64,000 bases of DNA from Actinoplanes regularis (GCF_900188005.1 NZ_FZNR01000017.1:121693-185692), one strand, 5' to 3'; counted from the stretch's first letter, positions 24,931 to 34,023 are shown. The notes: generated from the letters alone by a model not told the origin. Numbers and translations are program-made.

Positions 24931-26451
24931 GTGACGCTCGCGTCCCTCGGTGTGATCATTCCAGGGATCGCGGCGTTGTACGAGTTCGGCGTCAAGGGCC
25001 GCAAACGGCTCGGTTACCGGGTCCAGATGGACACCACCGCGATGGACGTGGTGCAGACCCCGTTCCGCGGCGCGCTCGGCGACCTGCGCAAGGACGGCGT
25101 GCAGCTGACCGATCCCACCGTGGTCCTGCTGCGGATCGAGAACGCGGGCGCGACCGGCATCGACGAGAACGACTACGCGGCGCCCGTGAAGTCGAAGGCC
25201 GGGATCACCGTCCGGTTCCCCGACCGCACGGTGGTCGGCATGGTGGTGACCGAGCTCAGCAACAAGTACCTCAAGGCGTACTTCGAGGACTGGGACGAGC
25301 TCACCGTCGGCGGCGACACGATCGAATTGCCCCGCGTCCAGTTGAACAAGAAGGCGCACTACAAGGTGCTGGCCGTGCTGGACCGGGCCGCGACGGCGAC
25401 CGCGCCGCTCGGGCAGTACCAGGAGCCGGAGGTGTCCGGCGGCATCCGGGGCGGCGTGGGCCAGGGCGGCATCGACCGGACCGAGAGCCGCACCGGCCCG
25501 CCCAGGACGCTGTACGCGCTGATTGGGCTGCTCGCCGCGATCGTCGTCGCCCAGCTGTTCATCTTCGTGCGCAGCGACCGGGCCACCCCGCTGGACTGCG
25601 CGGCCGGCCGGCTCACGGTGACCGGCTCCACCGCCTTCGAACCGATCGTGCGCGAGGCGGCGAGATCCTATGCGGACCTCTGCCCGGACGCGTCGTTCTC
25701 GTTCGACATGCGTGGCAGCGGCGAGGGCCTGCTGACCCTGAACGAGGCCGCCCGGCAGGCCGGCGGCGAAGCGTCCACCGCGGGCCTGCTGGCCTTCTCG
25801 GACGGTGAGAAGCCGACCGGCATGCCCGGTCTGGTGCCCCGGCCGATCGCCTTCTTCCTCTTCACGATCGTGGTGAACGCCGAGACAGGGGTGCACGACC
25901 TGGCGCAGGAGCAGATCCAGCGGATCTACCGCGGTGAGATCACGAACTGGAAGGAGATCGGCGGCAGGGACCTGCCGATCCGGCTGATCAGCCGGAACCC
26001 GGGATCGGGCACCCGGGCCGCGTTCCAGCACCGGGTCCTCGGCGGCCGGCGCGAGCCGGGCAGCAACTCCGACGACTGTCGCAACCGCGACCCCGGAACA
26101 CCGCCGGGTGTGGTCCGCTGCGCCCGCGACTCCACCGAGGCGCTGCTGCGCGCGGTCGCCGAGACGCCGGGCGCCCTCGGCTACAGCGAACTGGGCGCCG
26201 CCGCGGTCCGCGACGACCTGACGCTGGTGCGGATCAACGGTCAGGCCGCCGAGGTGATCGGGGCCGATCACGGCACCTACCCGTTCTGGGAGACCGAGTT
26301 CGGCTACACGCACGGCGAGCCGGACGCCCGGTCGCTGGCCGCGAGCTTCCTGCGCTACCTGACCAACCAGGTGGGCGCCGACATCATCCGCGCGAACGGC
26401 GACCGGCCCTGCGCCGAGCTGGCCAACCCCCAACTCTGCCGCCCCAGCTGA
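24931..26451 (+). CDS. Membrane-anchored PstS-like substrate-binding protein
   Basis: About 506 residues in two parts. The N-terminal 190 residues begin with a hydrophobic segment (LASLGVIIPGIAALYEF) followed by a cytoplasmic-looking domain (LGYRVQMDTT; TVVLLRIENAGATGI). A second transmembrane helix (LYALIGLLAAIVVAQLFIFV) leads to a phosphate-binding-protein-like domain (LTVTGSTAFEPIV; DMRGSGEGLLTL; IYRGEITNWKEI; SRNPGSGTRAAF), which binds oxyanions in true PstS. No phosphate permease genes adjoin, so it is more likely a sensor or surface protein. The start is unclear: GTG 24931 is used as the first start near the first helix, with TTG 24832 in frame. The next gene, a secreted protein, follows on the same strand. 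Confidence 0.78.
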   Translation: MTLASLGVIIPGIAALYEFGVKGRKRLGYRVQMDTTAMDVVQTPFRGALGDLRKDGVQLTDPTVVLLRIENAGATGIDENDYAAPVKSKAGITVRFPDRTVVGMVVTELSNKYLKAYFEDWDELTVGGDTIELPRVQLNKKAHYKVLAVLDRAATATAPLGQYQEPEVSGGIRGGVGQGGIDRTESRTGPPRTLYALIGLLAAIVVAQLFIFVRSDRATPLDCAAGRLTVTGSTAFEPIVREAARSYADLCPDASFSFDMRGSGEGLLTLNEAARQAGGEASTAGLLAFSDGEKPTGMPGLVPRPIAFFLFTIVVNAETGVHDLAQEQIQRIYRGEITNWKEIGGRDLPIRLISRNPGSGTRAAFQHRVLGGRREPGSNSDDCRNRDPGTPPGVVRCARDSTEALLRAVAETPGALGYSELGAAAVRDDLTLVRINGQAAEVIGADHGTYPFWETEFGYTHGEPDARSLAASFLRYLTNQVGADIIRANGDRPCAELANPQLCRPS

Positions 26452-26526
26452 TGAATCCGCCAGGTTCACTCGAACGAGGCCGCAAGCCCGCGCCGGACAA
26501 CGCGAACGTGCGATTAGTTTGAGCCG

Positions 26527-27474
26527 GTGTTTGATCACTTCACCACCAAGCCGCCGCGCAGGCGGGGACTGGGAATCGCGTTCGCGGCCGGATCCCTCCT
26601 GCTGGGCAGCGGCGCCGCCGCCCAGGCCACGCCCGCGGGCGTGACCGTCAGCGTCAACCGGCTGATCCTCGAGCCCGGGACGTTCGGGCACGTCGGCAGT
26701 GTCCGGATCGTCATCAAGAACCGCACCGGCGAGCCCTACGACGGTGGCATCACCGTCACCGAGCCGATCGCGCGGACGTTCGGCGAGGCGCTGGGGACGG
26801 GAACGTGCGGCCCGACCGGACGTGACGGTGAGCGGGACATCATCGGCTGCTCGCTCGAGGACCCGATCCAGCCCGGGGCGAACGCCACGGTGACGATCAG
26901 CTTCCGCTCCCCGGCGAAGCCGCAGGCGTTCGCGCGGGTCGCGCCCGCGGTGGGCACGGTCGAGGTGCAGGGCGGCGCCACCGCCTCGTTCCAGGCGATC
27001 TTCCGCGCCGCCACGGGTGGGCTGACCCATCCTCGGCCGTACGTTCAGGACACCGAGGCCGAGTTGAACGTCTCCGTGGCCGACGTGACCCTGAACCGTC
27101 AGGACGACGGCACCTATCTGGGCAGCACGTCGGTCGTCGTCCGCAACGAGGGCGACGCTCCGCACTTCACGCTCGGCACCGAGCTCGCGATCCCGGCGGG
27201 CGTCGACGAGTGGCCGACCATGTCGCCCGGCGGCGTCTGCGGCGTCGGCGGTTCGCTGCCCACGCCGCCCGGTGGTTTCCAGCTGGTCTGCTCGATCGAG
27301 GGCGGCCGGCTCGACGAGGGCCGGACGCGCTCGTGGGGGTGGGTCTTCACCGCTGCGGCCGGCACGGCACCGGGTCTGCTCGGCACCGCCACCACCCAGG
27401 TGGCGCTCAGCGACGGCCCCGGCCAGTCGGACGGCGCGAACCGGGTCGCCTTCACCATCACGGTCGCGGACTGA
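26527..27474 (+). CDS. Secreted beta-rich protein of unknown function
   Basis: A 315-residue protein with a signal peptide (RRRGLGIAFAAGSLLLGSGA, cleavage near AQATPA, residue 38). The mature part reads as two immunoglobulin-like or DUF11-like repeats: VSVNRLILEPGTFGHVGSVR then NVSVADVTLNRQDDGTYLGS, each a strand-rich module with NRTGE/NEGD-type turns. Four cysteines (GTCGPT, IIGCSLE, GGVCGVG, LVCSIE) could pair. GTG 26527 lies 75 nt after the PstS-like gene, same strand. No enzyme motif. It may work on the cell surface with its neighbour, by position only. Confidence 0.75.
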   Translation: MFDHFTTKPPRRRGLGIAFAAGSLLLGSGAAAQATPAGVTVSVNRLILEPGTFGHVGSVRIVIKNRTGEPYDGGITVTEPIARTFGEALGTGTCGPTGRDGERDIIGCSLEDPIQPGANATVTISFRSPAKPQAFARVAPAVGTVEVQGGATASFQAIFRAATGGLTHPRPYVQDTEAELNVSVADVTLNRQDDGTYLGSTSVVVRNEGDAPHFTLGTELAIPAGVDEWPTMSPGGVCGVGGSLPTPPGGFQLVCSIEGGRLDEGRTRSWGWVFTAAAGTAPGLLGTATTQVALSDGPGQSDGANRVAFTITVAD

Positions 27475-27569
27475 CACCCGACCGAACCGGACCGGCTTGC
27501 GGAACGGCTGAGTGACTTCGCCCTGACGGACGGTGCCCTTACAGCGATCACTGCCAATAGGGTCGGCCC

Positions 27570-29291
27570 GTGAGGACTCCGGAGCAGGCGCCGCTCAGCA
27601 CACCGGACTACCGGCCCGCCGAGCAGTTCAGCGACACCACCCGCGGGCTCTGCAGCGCCGCCTATGTGGACATCGACTACGCCAACGCGGTCATCGGCGA
27701 GGTCGTCGAGTCCGAGCGGAAAGCGGTGCCGCCGTCGTTCGGGTTCGACCTCGATCCGGTCGTGCGGCACTGCCTGCGCGCGCGGCGTCTGCTGATCCTC
27801 CGGTGCGCGCTGGTCACCGTCGTGCTGATGGCGGGGTTCGTGCTCAGCGGTGCTCTCACGCTGGCGTGGCTCGGCCTCTGCGTCGTGGTCGAGATGCTCC
27901 GGGCGCCGAGCGGCTCACGGCTGCGGGTGCTGTGGATCGGCGCGCTCACCGTCGTGATCCTCGGGTTCGTCACGCTCGTCATGGCGCTCACCGCCCTCTT
28001 CGTGATCTCACGGCTGACCCCGGACTGGCTCACCGCCCGGCTCGCCGACGTCGCGTCCGCGTCGTCCACTTCGGCGCTCAGTGATCTGCTGGCCGGGGGC
28101 CTGCTGGGGGCCGCGCTGCTGACCACGTTGCTGCCGCCCGCCGCGATGGTCGCCGCGGTGTTCCTCTCCCGCTGGCACGTCTACAAGGTCATTTTCGGTG
28201 AGCTCGCACCGGGCGCCCGGGCCAGGGCGGAGCCGTTGAACAACGGCCGGGTGGAGCGCCGGCTGGCGACGGTCGCGCGGATGCAGCGGGGCAACATCGC
28301 CGTGCACGACTCCGATCCGTACGCGGGCTCGGGCGGCGCCATCGAGCACAGCTGGTCGTTCGCGGTCACGCTGAAGCCCCGGGTCGCCGAGCAGAACGGT
28401 CACCGGATCGCGCTCGACCCGCACGAGCTCAACCAGCGGGTGAACGCCGCGGTCCTCGCGCTGCGCGACACGACCCTGCGGGCCGGTGAACGGATCCCGA
28501 ACGTCTACACGGTGCCGTATGTGGCGGCCGACGGCACCCGCCGCGGCGATGACCCGCTCATCGATCCGGAGACCGGCACGCCGTACACCCAGGCGTCGGC
28601 CGAGACGATCGCCGCGATCGAGGCGTGCCCGCAGGGCGGCCTGCGGCACTACCTGCGGGTGGTCGTGCCGGCGAACGGCAAGGAGATCAGGACCGTGGAC
28701 GGCCGGCCGATCCTGCCGGCACAGGACTCGGGCGTCTCGGTGACGGCGTTCGTGCACCTGGCGGTCGAGGGCGGCCTGCTCTACACGGAGTTCGTCGCGC
28801 TGGTCCAGCCGCCGCTGCGAGCCGAGTACCGGATCGCCGACGTGCTGCGCGCCGACCGGGTCACGTCGCTGGCCTGGGGTGACACCTTCCGCCAGTTCAT
28901 CGGGGACAATCTGTACGGGCCGTGGCGCCTGGTGCGGGTCGGCTGGGACGCGATGCGGCTGAGCTCCCGGATGACCCGCTCGGCGGCCGCGGCGCAGGAG
29001 TTGCGGTACTACGACTACGGCGCGCGGTTCAGCGTCCGCGACCGGGCCTCGCGCGAGACCCGGAAGTTCATGCAGAAGCTGGACGGTACGAAGTACATCA
29101 AGCTGCTGGACAAGACGGTGACCGAGGCGGTCATCGGCTACCTGCGCGAGCAGGGCGTCGACACCAGCGAGTTCGAGGCGAACGTGACCAACCAGACCTT
29201 CGGCGACCTGATCTTCAACGGCGGCGTGCAGAACCTCGGCGGCCGGAACCTGATCCTGCAGACGAACATCGCGGCCAAGAGCGGAGCCTGA
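27570..29291 (+). CDS. Multi-pass membrane protein with C-terminal N/G-rich motif
   Basis: A 573-residue protein I do not recognise. Four to six hydrophobic segments lie in residues 68-210, then a large soluble domain (HSWSFAVTLKPRVAEQ; HYLRVVVPANGKEI; DPETGTPYTQA). Residues about 535-570 carry NQTFGDLIFNGGVQNLGGRN and then LILQTN, a Gln/Asn/Gly-rich strand-turn-strand motif. The same motif opens the next protein, and the DNA behind it is duplicated exactly (30 bp). Shared short N/G/Q motifs between neighbouring proteins are the hallmark of bacterial amyloid signalling pairs, which is inference here. GTG 27570 has TAGGGT about 7 nt upstream, suggesting a nearly leaderless transcript. Confidence 0.75.
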   Translation: MRTPEQAPLSTPDYRPAEQFSDTTRGLCSAAYVDIDYANAVIGEVVESERKAVPPSFGFDLDPVVRHCLRARRLLILRCALVTVVLMAGFVLSGALTLAWLGLCVVVEMLRAPSGSRLRVLWIGALTVVILGFVTLVMALTALFVISRLTPDWLTARLADVASASSTSALSDLLAGGLLGAALLTTLLPPAAMVAAVFLSRWHVYKVIFGELAPGARARAEPLNNGRVERRLATVARMQRGNIAVHDSDPYAGSGGAIEHSWSFAVTLKPRVAEQNGHRIALDPHELNQRVNAAVLALRDTTLRAGERIPNVYTVPYVAADGTRRGDDPLIDPETGTPYTQASAETIAAIEACPQGGLRHYLRVVVPANGKEIRTVDGRPILPAQDSGVSVTAFVHLAVEGGLLYTEFVALVQPPLRAEYRIADVLRADRVTSLAWGDTFRQFIGDNLYGPWRLVRVGWDAMRLSSRMTRSAAAAQELRYYDYGARFSVRDRASRETRKFMQKLDGTKYIKLLDKTVTEAVIGYLREQGVDTSEFEANVTNQTFGDLIFNGGVQNLGGRNLILQTNIAAKSGA

Positions 29292-29345
29292 CGTGAACTT
29301 CAACGGATCGGTCAACTTCAACGGCGGCGTGCAGAACCTCGGCGG
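29213..29345 (+). repeat. Exact 30-bp direct repeat shared by two adjacent genes
   Basis: 29213-29242 and 29316-29345 are identical over 30 bp and in the same reading phase, encoding FNGGVQNLGG at the C-terminus of one protein and the N-terminus of the next. The 11-bp word AACTTCAACGG also occurs twice in the second gene (29296 and 29314). The protein match extends beyond the DNA match (14 of 18 residues), showing selection on the motif or a recent duplication. Confidence 0.92.
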
Positions 29346-29625
29346 GACCAACAAGGTCACCCAGACCAACTACTACTTCGACGCCGCGCTGCGCGGCGAG
29401 CTCGAGACCCGGATCGCGGCGCTGCGCACCGTCCATCCCGATCCGGCGACCGCTGAGCGGGAGATCCCGATCCTCGAGGAGGCGGTGCGCCGGCCGTCCC
29501 TGGAGAACCGCGAGCGGGTGGACACGGCCCTCGAGCGGCTCGCCACCAACGCCGGCAACACCCGGACCGCCCTGGAAGCGGTCGCCGCCATCGGTGCGCT
29601 GGTCGCCGCGCACTGGCCGGGCTAG
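29293..29625 (+). CDS. Small protein with N-terminal N/G-rich (amyloid-like) motif
   Basis: A 110-residue protein starting at GTG 29293, 1 nt after the upstream stop, so translationally coupled. Residues 1-28 (MNFNGSVNFNGGVQNLGGTN then KVTQTNYYFD) repeat the motif at the end of the neighbour. The rest is a predicted helical domain (LRGELETRIAALRTVHPDPA; ALERLATNAGNTRTALEAV). The V-Q-N-x-G core resembles RHIM/PP-type amyloid motifs that template between a receptor and an effector. No known effector fold is visible. Its stop overlaps the end of the minus-strand zinc-ribbon gene by 4 nt. Confidence 0.72.
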   Translation: MNFNGSVNFNGGVQNLGGTNKVTQTNYYFDAALRGELETRIAALRTVHPDPATAEREIPILEEAVRRPSLENRERVDTALERLATNAGNTRTALEAVAAIGALVAAHWPG

Positions 29626-30386
29626 ATCTTCTGGGTGCTGCGTTGCGGGCGGCCCAGCGACGCCGCGATCGGGTTCCACAGCGCCACGAACCGCTTCTTC
29701 GCCGTCTGCGCCTGTTTCGAGTACGTCTGACCGCGCTCCCACGCGGCGGTGCGAGCCGCCGTGTCGCCGCAGCCGCCGCTCACCGTCGGCGCGGCCCAGG
29801 CCACGAACTCCTCGTCGGCCTGCAGGGCGGCCTGCAGCGCGGACCGCAGCGACGACCGCAGCGAGCCGCTGTCGATCGCGGAGAGGTCGGCGGCGTCGAC
29901 CGTGGCGATCTGCCGGCCGCGCTCGTCACCGACGGCGCGCATGTCGGCCAGCGCCGCGCCGAGCTGGGTGCAGCGGTTGACCCTGTCGATCGCCTGGTTG
30001 AGCTTGGCGCGACTGGCCGTGCTCTGGTCGAGCACCTGGTCGACGACCTGGGCCTCCTCCTGAGGGGATTGTGTCGTCGTGGTCGGCCCGGGTGCCGGCG
30101 TCGGCGCCGTCGTGGCCTCGACGACCGCCGTCGGGCCCGGCTGGGCGGCCGGCGGGATCGGCTCGCGGTCGCGGTCGCGGACCAGCAGCACACCGATGCC
30201 GATCACCCCGAAGAGCAGCACCACCGCGACCGCGATCAGCGCCGGGAGCAGCGGGAAGGACCGGGCGGGCGGCCCGATGTAGATCGTGGGCGCCGAGGCG
30301 GGCGGGGGCGCCAGCAGCAGGGTGTTGCAGCGGGCGCAGTACGTCGCGGACGGATCGTTGTCGAGACCGCAGGACGCGCACTCCAT
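29622..30386 (-). CDS. Zinc-ribbon membrane protein of unknown function
   Basis: A 254-residue protein. It starts with a CxxC-x12-CxxC zinc ribbon (MECASCGLDNDPSATYCARC, residues 1-20), then a Pro-rich stretch, one transmembrane helix (residues 45-69, LLPALIAVAVVLLFGVIGIGV), a Pro/Thr-rich linker and an outer helical domain (residues 118-240) with a pair of cysteines (NRCTQLG, GGCGDTA). Such inside-out zinc-ribbon membrane proteins are common in actinomycetes and mostly uncharacterised. ATG 30386. It converges with the small N/G-motif gene. Confidence 0.8.
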   Translation of the reverse strand: MECASCGLDNDPSATYCARCNTLLLAPPPASAPTIYIGPPARSFPLLPALIAVAVVLLFGVIGIGVLLVRDRDREPIPPAAQPGPTAVVEATTAPTPAPGPTTTTQSPQEEAQVVDQVLDQSTASRAKLNQAIDRVNRCTQLGAALADMRAVGDERGRQIATVDAADLSAIDSGSLRSSLRSALQAALQADEEFVAWAAPTVSGGCGDTAARTAAWERGQTYSKQAQTAKKRFVALWNPIAASLGRPQRSTQKI

Positions 30387-30444
30387 GCGGCAAGGCTATC
30401 GATTGATCATCGACCGCGGGTACCCCTTTAGGTACGATGCGTGA

Positions 30445-31047
30445 TCACGACGAATGGTCAGTGCTGGGGAGTGGACGGTCGACCGGCCGGTACAGCATGA
30501 TCGCCACGTCCGCGGCCGCCGAGTCCGGTGTGCTCCGTGCCGAGAACTCCCTGGTCAGGGCGCGCAGCCGGGTGGCCAGCTCGTCGAAGGCGGCGTCGTC
30601 GAGACGCAGATGACGGAGCTCGACCAGGCGGGAGTCGGCCGGAGCCGACTCCAGATCCGCCAGGGCGTTGCGCATGACGATGTCCGGCTGGCCGGCGCCG
30701 GGGTCGGGCAGGACGAGCTTTTTCGCCGTACGGCCGTAGGTGCGCTCCTGGACACCGCGGACCTTGCGCGTGCTGACCACCTGGACCAGGCCGGCGTCCT
30801 GCAGGATCCGCAGGTGGTAGCTGGTGCTGCCCTTGAGCAGGCCCTGCGCCTCGGAGATCTGGGCGATCGTCGCCGGCCCGGAGAGCAGGAACGCGAGGAT
30901 CCGGTGCCGGACGACGTTGCTGATCGCGCGCAGCTGAAGGTCGCTGCTCAGGGCGATCTGGTCGCTCTCGGCCGCCGGCACCTCGCCGGCCGGGGGTCGG
31001 GCGTCTCTGGGCGGCATGTCGGCTCCCCTGTTCCCCGCCATCATCAC
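30445..31047 (-). CDS. ArsR-type winged-helix regulator
   Basis: A 200-residue regulator with a winged HTH in residues 33-105 (AISNVVRHRILAFLLSGPAT; LKGSTSYHLRILQDAGLVQV) and a C-terminal domain with a conserved-looking helix (LRHLRLDDAAFDELATRLRA). No metal-binding cysteines are seen, so it probably senses a small molecule or protein state. GTG 31047 overlaps the stop of the upstream MFS gene by 4 nt, so exporter and regulator are cotranscribed, the usual layout for self-regulated efflux. Its likely target is the pair of operators at 32379-32417. Confidence 0.85.
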   Translation of the reverse strand: MMMAGNRGADMPPRDARPPAGEVPAAESDQIALSSDLQLRAISNVVRHRILAFLLSGPATIAQISEAQGLLKGSTSYHLRILQDAGLVQVVSTRKVRGVQERTYGRTAKKLVLPDPGAGQPDIVMRNALADLESAPADSRLVELRHLRLDDAAFDELATRLRALTREFSARSTPDSAAADVAIMLYRPVDRPLPSTDHSS

Positions 31048-32327
31048 GCATCGACATCATCCTCCGGCCGGTGGGGGACCGCCCGCTCCGGCGCGCGGGC
31101 GGCGGCCAGCGCGGCCTCGATCCGGCGGTTGGTGACCATCGGCAGGGTGATCAGGGTCATCGAGCCGAGCAGGACCGCGCCGAAGACGAACGGGACGCGC
31201 AGCCCGAACGCGGAGGCGAGCACACCGCCGATCACGGCACCGAGGGGACCGCCGGAGACCGCCATCAGCCGGCTCGCCGCGGAGACCCGGCCCATCAGGT
31301 GCTCGGGGACGATGGTCTGGCGGATCGAGGGCCCGAGCACCATCGTCGCGGAGATCGCGGCGCCCGTGACGGCGAGCACCGCACCGGCGACGAGGGCGTG
31401 GTCGGAGAAGGCGAGTGCCAGCTGCGCGACCGCCTCGGTCGCGGCGGTCAGGGTGAGCGCGCCGCCGATGCCGAGGTGGCGGCTCAACCGCCCGGCGAGC
31501 AATGTGCCGAGTACGCCGCCGACCGCCTGGCAGCTGAGCAGCAGACCGTACCCGGCGGCGTCCAGGTGGAGCCGGTCGCGGGCGAAGAGCACGAGCACCG
31601 CCTCGCCGGCCATGAAGGCCACGTTGCCGATGGCGGGACGGATCGCCAGGCCCAGCAGCAGCCGGTCGCGGAACAGGTAGGTGGCGCCGTCACGGGCGTC
31701 GGCCAGCAGCGATCCGCGCGGCCCGTCGCGCTTGACGGGGAGGACCGGCAGCGCGCGGACGAGCACGGCGCTGACCGCGAACGAGATCGCGTCGGCGACG
31801 AACGGGACCGTCCGGCCCAGGGTGAACAGGGCGCTTCCGGCGGGCGGTCCGAGGAAGCCGTCGGCCACCTGCTGCGTACCCCGGAGGCGGCTGTTGGCCC
31901 GCTGCATGACGTCGTGGTCGCGGCCGAGCAGTTGCGGGACGTACGACTGGGCCGCGGTGTCGAACATCAGCTGCCCGATCCCCAGCAGGAACGCCACCAC
32001 CAGCAGCGCCGGGATGCTGAGCCGGCCGGCCAGCCCGGCCACCGCGGCGAAGGCCAGCAGCGTGGCCCGCGCGAGGTCCGCGATCCACATCGTCGAGCGC
32101 CGGTCCCACCGGTCCACGAGCGCTCCACCCAGGACGCCGAAGAGCAGCCAGGGCAGCAGGGCGGCGGCGGTGAGCAGGCTCAGGACCGTGGGGTCGTCGG
32201 TCAGGGTCGCGCCCAGCAGCGGCAGGGCGGAGAGCCGGATGCCGTCGCCGAGCGAGGAGATGCCGGCGGCGGCCCAGAAGCGATGGAACGCCGGCGGCAG
32301 GTTGGTACGGGTCTTCATATCGACCAT
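31044..32327 (-). CDS. MFS exporter (EntS/MFS_3 type)
   Basis: A 427-residue transporter with about 12 hydrophobic segments. The family motif between helices 2 and 3 is GALVDRWDRRSTMWIADLAR (residues 67-87 region). Members of this group export small molecules such as siderophores or macrolides using the proton gradient. ATG options cluster at 32318-32327; the window keeps the upstream one. It diverges from a FAD monooxygenase gene and is followed by its regulator, an arrangement typical of resistance to, or export of, an aromatic compound. Confidence 0.88.
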   Translation of the reverse strand: MVDMKTRTNLPPAFHRFWAAAGISSLGDGIRLSALPLLGATLTDDPTVLSLLTAAALLPWLLFGVLGGALVDRWDRRSTMWIADLARATLLAFAAVAGLAGRLSIPALLVVAFLLGIGQLMFDTAAQSYVPQLLGRDHDVMQRANSRLRGTQQVADGFLGPPAGSALFTLGRTVPFVADAISFAVSAVLVRALPVLPVKRDGPRGSLLADARDGATYLFRDRLLLGLAIRPAIGNVAFMAGEAVLVLFARDRLHLDAAGYGLLLSCQAVGGVLGTLLAGRLSRHLGIGGALTLTAATEAVAQLALAFSDHALVAGAVLAVTGAAISATMVLGPSIRQTIVPEHLMGRVSAASRLMAVSGGPLGAVIGGVLASAFGLRVPFVFGAVLLGSMTLITLPMVTNRRIEAALAAARAPERAVPHRPEDDVDA

Positions 32328-32370
32328 GGGTCTCCTTGATGTCGTCTCGGCCGCCTCCCGGGCGACCCGC

Positions 32371-32417
32371 GACCAATGGTCAAGAGTTCTTGCCCATTTG
32401 TCAACGGCTCTTGTCCA
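32371..32417. promoter_or_regulatory. Phased direct-repeat operators in divergent promoter
   Basis: Two 18-bp copies of GTCAA-N4-TCTTG(C/T)CCA start at 32379 and 32400, exactly 21 bp apart, two helical turns. GACCA-A-TGGTC (32371-32381), a perfect 5-1-5 palindrome, overlaps the first. They lie between the MFS gene and the FAD monooxygenase. The cotranscribed ArsR-type protein is the likely binder. Confidence 0.55.
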
Positions 32418-32490
32418 CGTTGATCACTCGACCGGGTTGATGTCGAACAGTCGGTTTTCTTCCCGAGCCGGGTGACTTTTGGATGAGGGC

Positions 32491-33999
32491 ATGACGGATG
32501 TGCTTGTAATCGGTGGCGGCCCGACCGGTCTCACGCTCGCCTGCGACCTCGCCCGCCGCGGTGCCGCCGTGCGGATCATCGATCGGGCGCCCGAGTTCCC
32601 CACCGGTTCACGGGGGAAGGGGTTGAGCCCACGCACCCTGGAGGTCTTCGACGACCTGGGCGTCGTCGATCGGATCCTGGCCTCCGGGGTCAGCCACCTC
32701 CGCCACCGGAAATACCGGGGGACCGAGGTGATCGCCGAGGTCGACCCGCAGGCCGGCCAGGTGCCGACGCCCGAGGTCCCGTACCCGGCCGCTCTGATGA
32801 TCCCGCAGTGGCGGGTGGAGCGCATCCTTCGCGAGCGGCTGGACGTCCTCGGCGTCACCGTCGAGCGCGGCGCCGAACTGCGCGACTTCCGGCAGGACGC
32901 GGACGGCGTGACGGCGGCGGTGGGCGAGGAGCGGATCCGGGCCCGGTACCTGGTCGGCTGCGACGGCGGGCACAGCACGGTCCGCAAGGCCCTCGGCCTG
33001 GCCATGCGCGGTGAGACACCGGAGATGGAGGTCATGGCGGTCGGTGACGTCCGGGTCGACGGGCTCGCCCGCGACGCCTGGCATCAGTGGTTCACCGGCG
33101 ACGGCACGATCATGCTCTGCCCGTTGCCCGGTACCGACTTCTTCCAGATCCAGTCGTCCCACGAGCGTGGCCCGGACGGCGCACCGCTCGAGCCGACTCT
33201 GGAGCGCTTTCAGCGGACCTTCGACCGGGTCGCCGGGGTTCCGGGGGTGCGGCTGCACGATCTGACGTGGTGCTCGACGTACCGGGTCAATGTCCGCATG
33301 GTCGATCGGCTCCGGGTGGACCGGGTGTTCCTGGCCGGCGACTCCGCGCACGTGCATCCCATCGCCGGCGGGCTCGGTATGAACAGCGGGATCCAGGACG
33401 CGTACAACCTGGGCTGGAAGCTCGGTCTCGTGGTCGCCGGCCGGGCCACGCCGGGGCTGTTGGACAGCTACGAGGAGGAGCGGCTCCCGATCGCCGGCTG
33501 GCTGTTGGAGATCACCTCGGAGCGGCTCGCCGCGGTCCTGGAGGCGGTCAAGGAGAAGGGCGGGGGCCTGGACGCGGTGGCGTCGCCCGAACTGACCCAG
33601 TTGCTGCTCCGATACCCGTGGAGCCGGCTCTCCCGGCAGGCCGGCCGCACGATCGGCGTTCAGCCGGGGGACCGGGCGCCGGACGCGCCGCTGCGCACCG
33701 CCGACGGCGTGCCGAGCCACCTCTTCGAGCTGTTCCGCGGCCCGCACTTCACGCTGCTCGCCATCGGTGAGCACGACGTGCCCCCACTGGACGGTGCGGA
33801 CCCCGCCATCGTCAGGTCCCACTGGATCGGGCCGGGCGGCCTGCGCGACGACGGTGGGCACGTGGCGGCCGCTTACGGGATGAACACCCTGGTCCTGGTC
33901 CGCCCGGACGGCTACATCGGCCTGATCGCGGACCCGGATGACGAGCGGAGCGTCGGCGACTACCTGCGCTCGCTCCGGTCACGAGCCGAGCAGGATTGA
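32491..33999 (+). CDS. FAD-dependent aromatic monooxygenase (PgaE/MhpA-like)
   Basis: A 502-residue flavoprotein hydroxylase. FAD motifs in order: GGGPTGLTLACDLA near residue 8, the DG motif YLVGCDGGHSTVRKA near 158, and GDSAHVHPIAGGLGMNSGIQ near 285. The C-terminal extension (about residues 400-500) is the thioredoxin-like domain of aromatic polyketide hydroxylases and phenol monooxygenases. It uses NAD(P)H and O2 to hydroxylate an aromatic substrate. ATG 32491 follows GAGGG; an upstream ATG is in frame 4 codons earlier. Its divergence from an MFS exporter plus regulator suggests inactivation or modification of an antibiotic-like compound, but no substrate can be named. Confidence 0.88.
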   Translation: MTDVLVIGGGPTGLTLACDLARRGAAVRIIDRAPEFPTGSRGKGLSPRTLEVFDDLGVVDRILASGVSHLRHRKYRGTEVIAEVDPQAGQVPTPEVPYPAALMIPQWRVERILRERLDVLGVTVERGAELRDFRQDADGVTAAVGEERIRARYLVGCDGGHSTVRKALGLAMRGETPEMEVMAVGDVRVDGLARDAWHQWFTGDGTIMLCPLPGTDFFQIQSSHERGPDGAPLEPTLERFQRTFDRVAGVPGVRLHDLTWCSTYRVNVRMVDRLRVDRVFLAGDSAHVHPIAGGLGMNSGIQDAYNLGWKLGLVVAGRATPGLLDSYEEERLPIAGWLLEITSERLAAVLEAVKEKGGGLDAVASPELTQLLLRYPWSRLSRQAGRTIGVQPGDRAPDAPLRTADGVPSHLFELFRGPHFTLLAIGEHDVPPLDGADPAIVRSHWIGPGGLRDDGGHVAAAYGMNTLVLVRPDGYIGLIADPDDERSVGDYLRSLRSRAEQD

Positions 34000-34023
34000 C
34001 GATCATCGCTAGCATCGCCGGTC

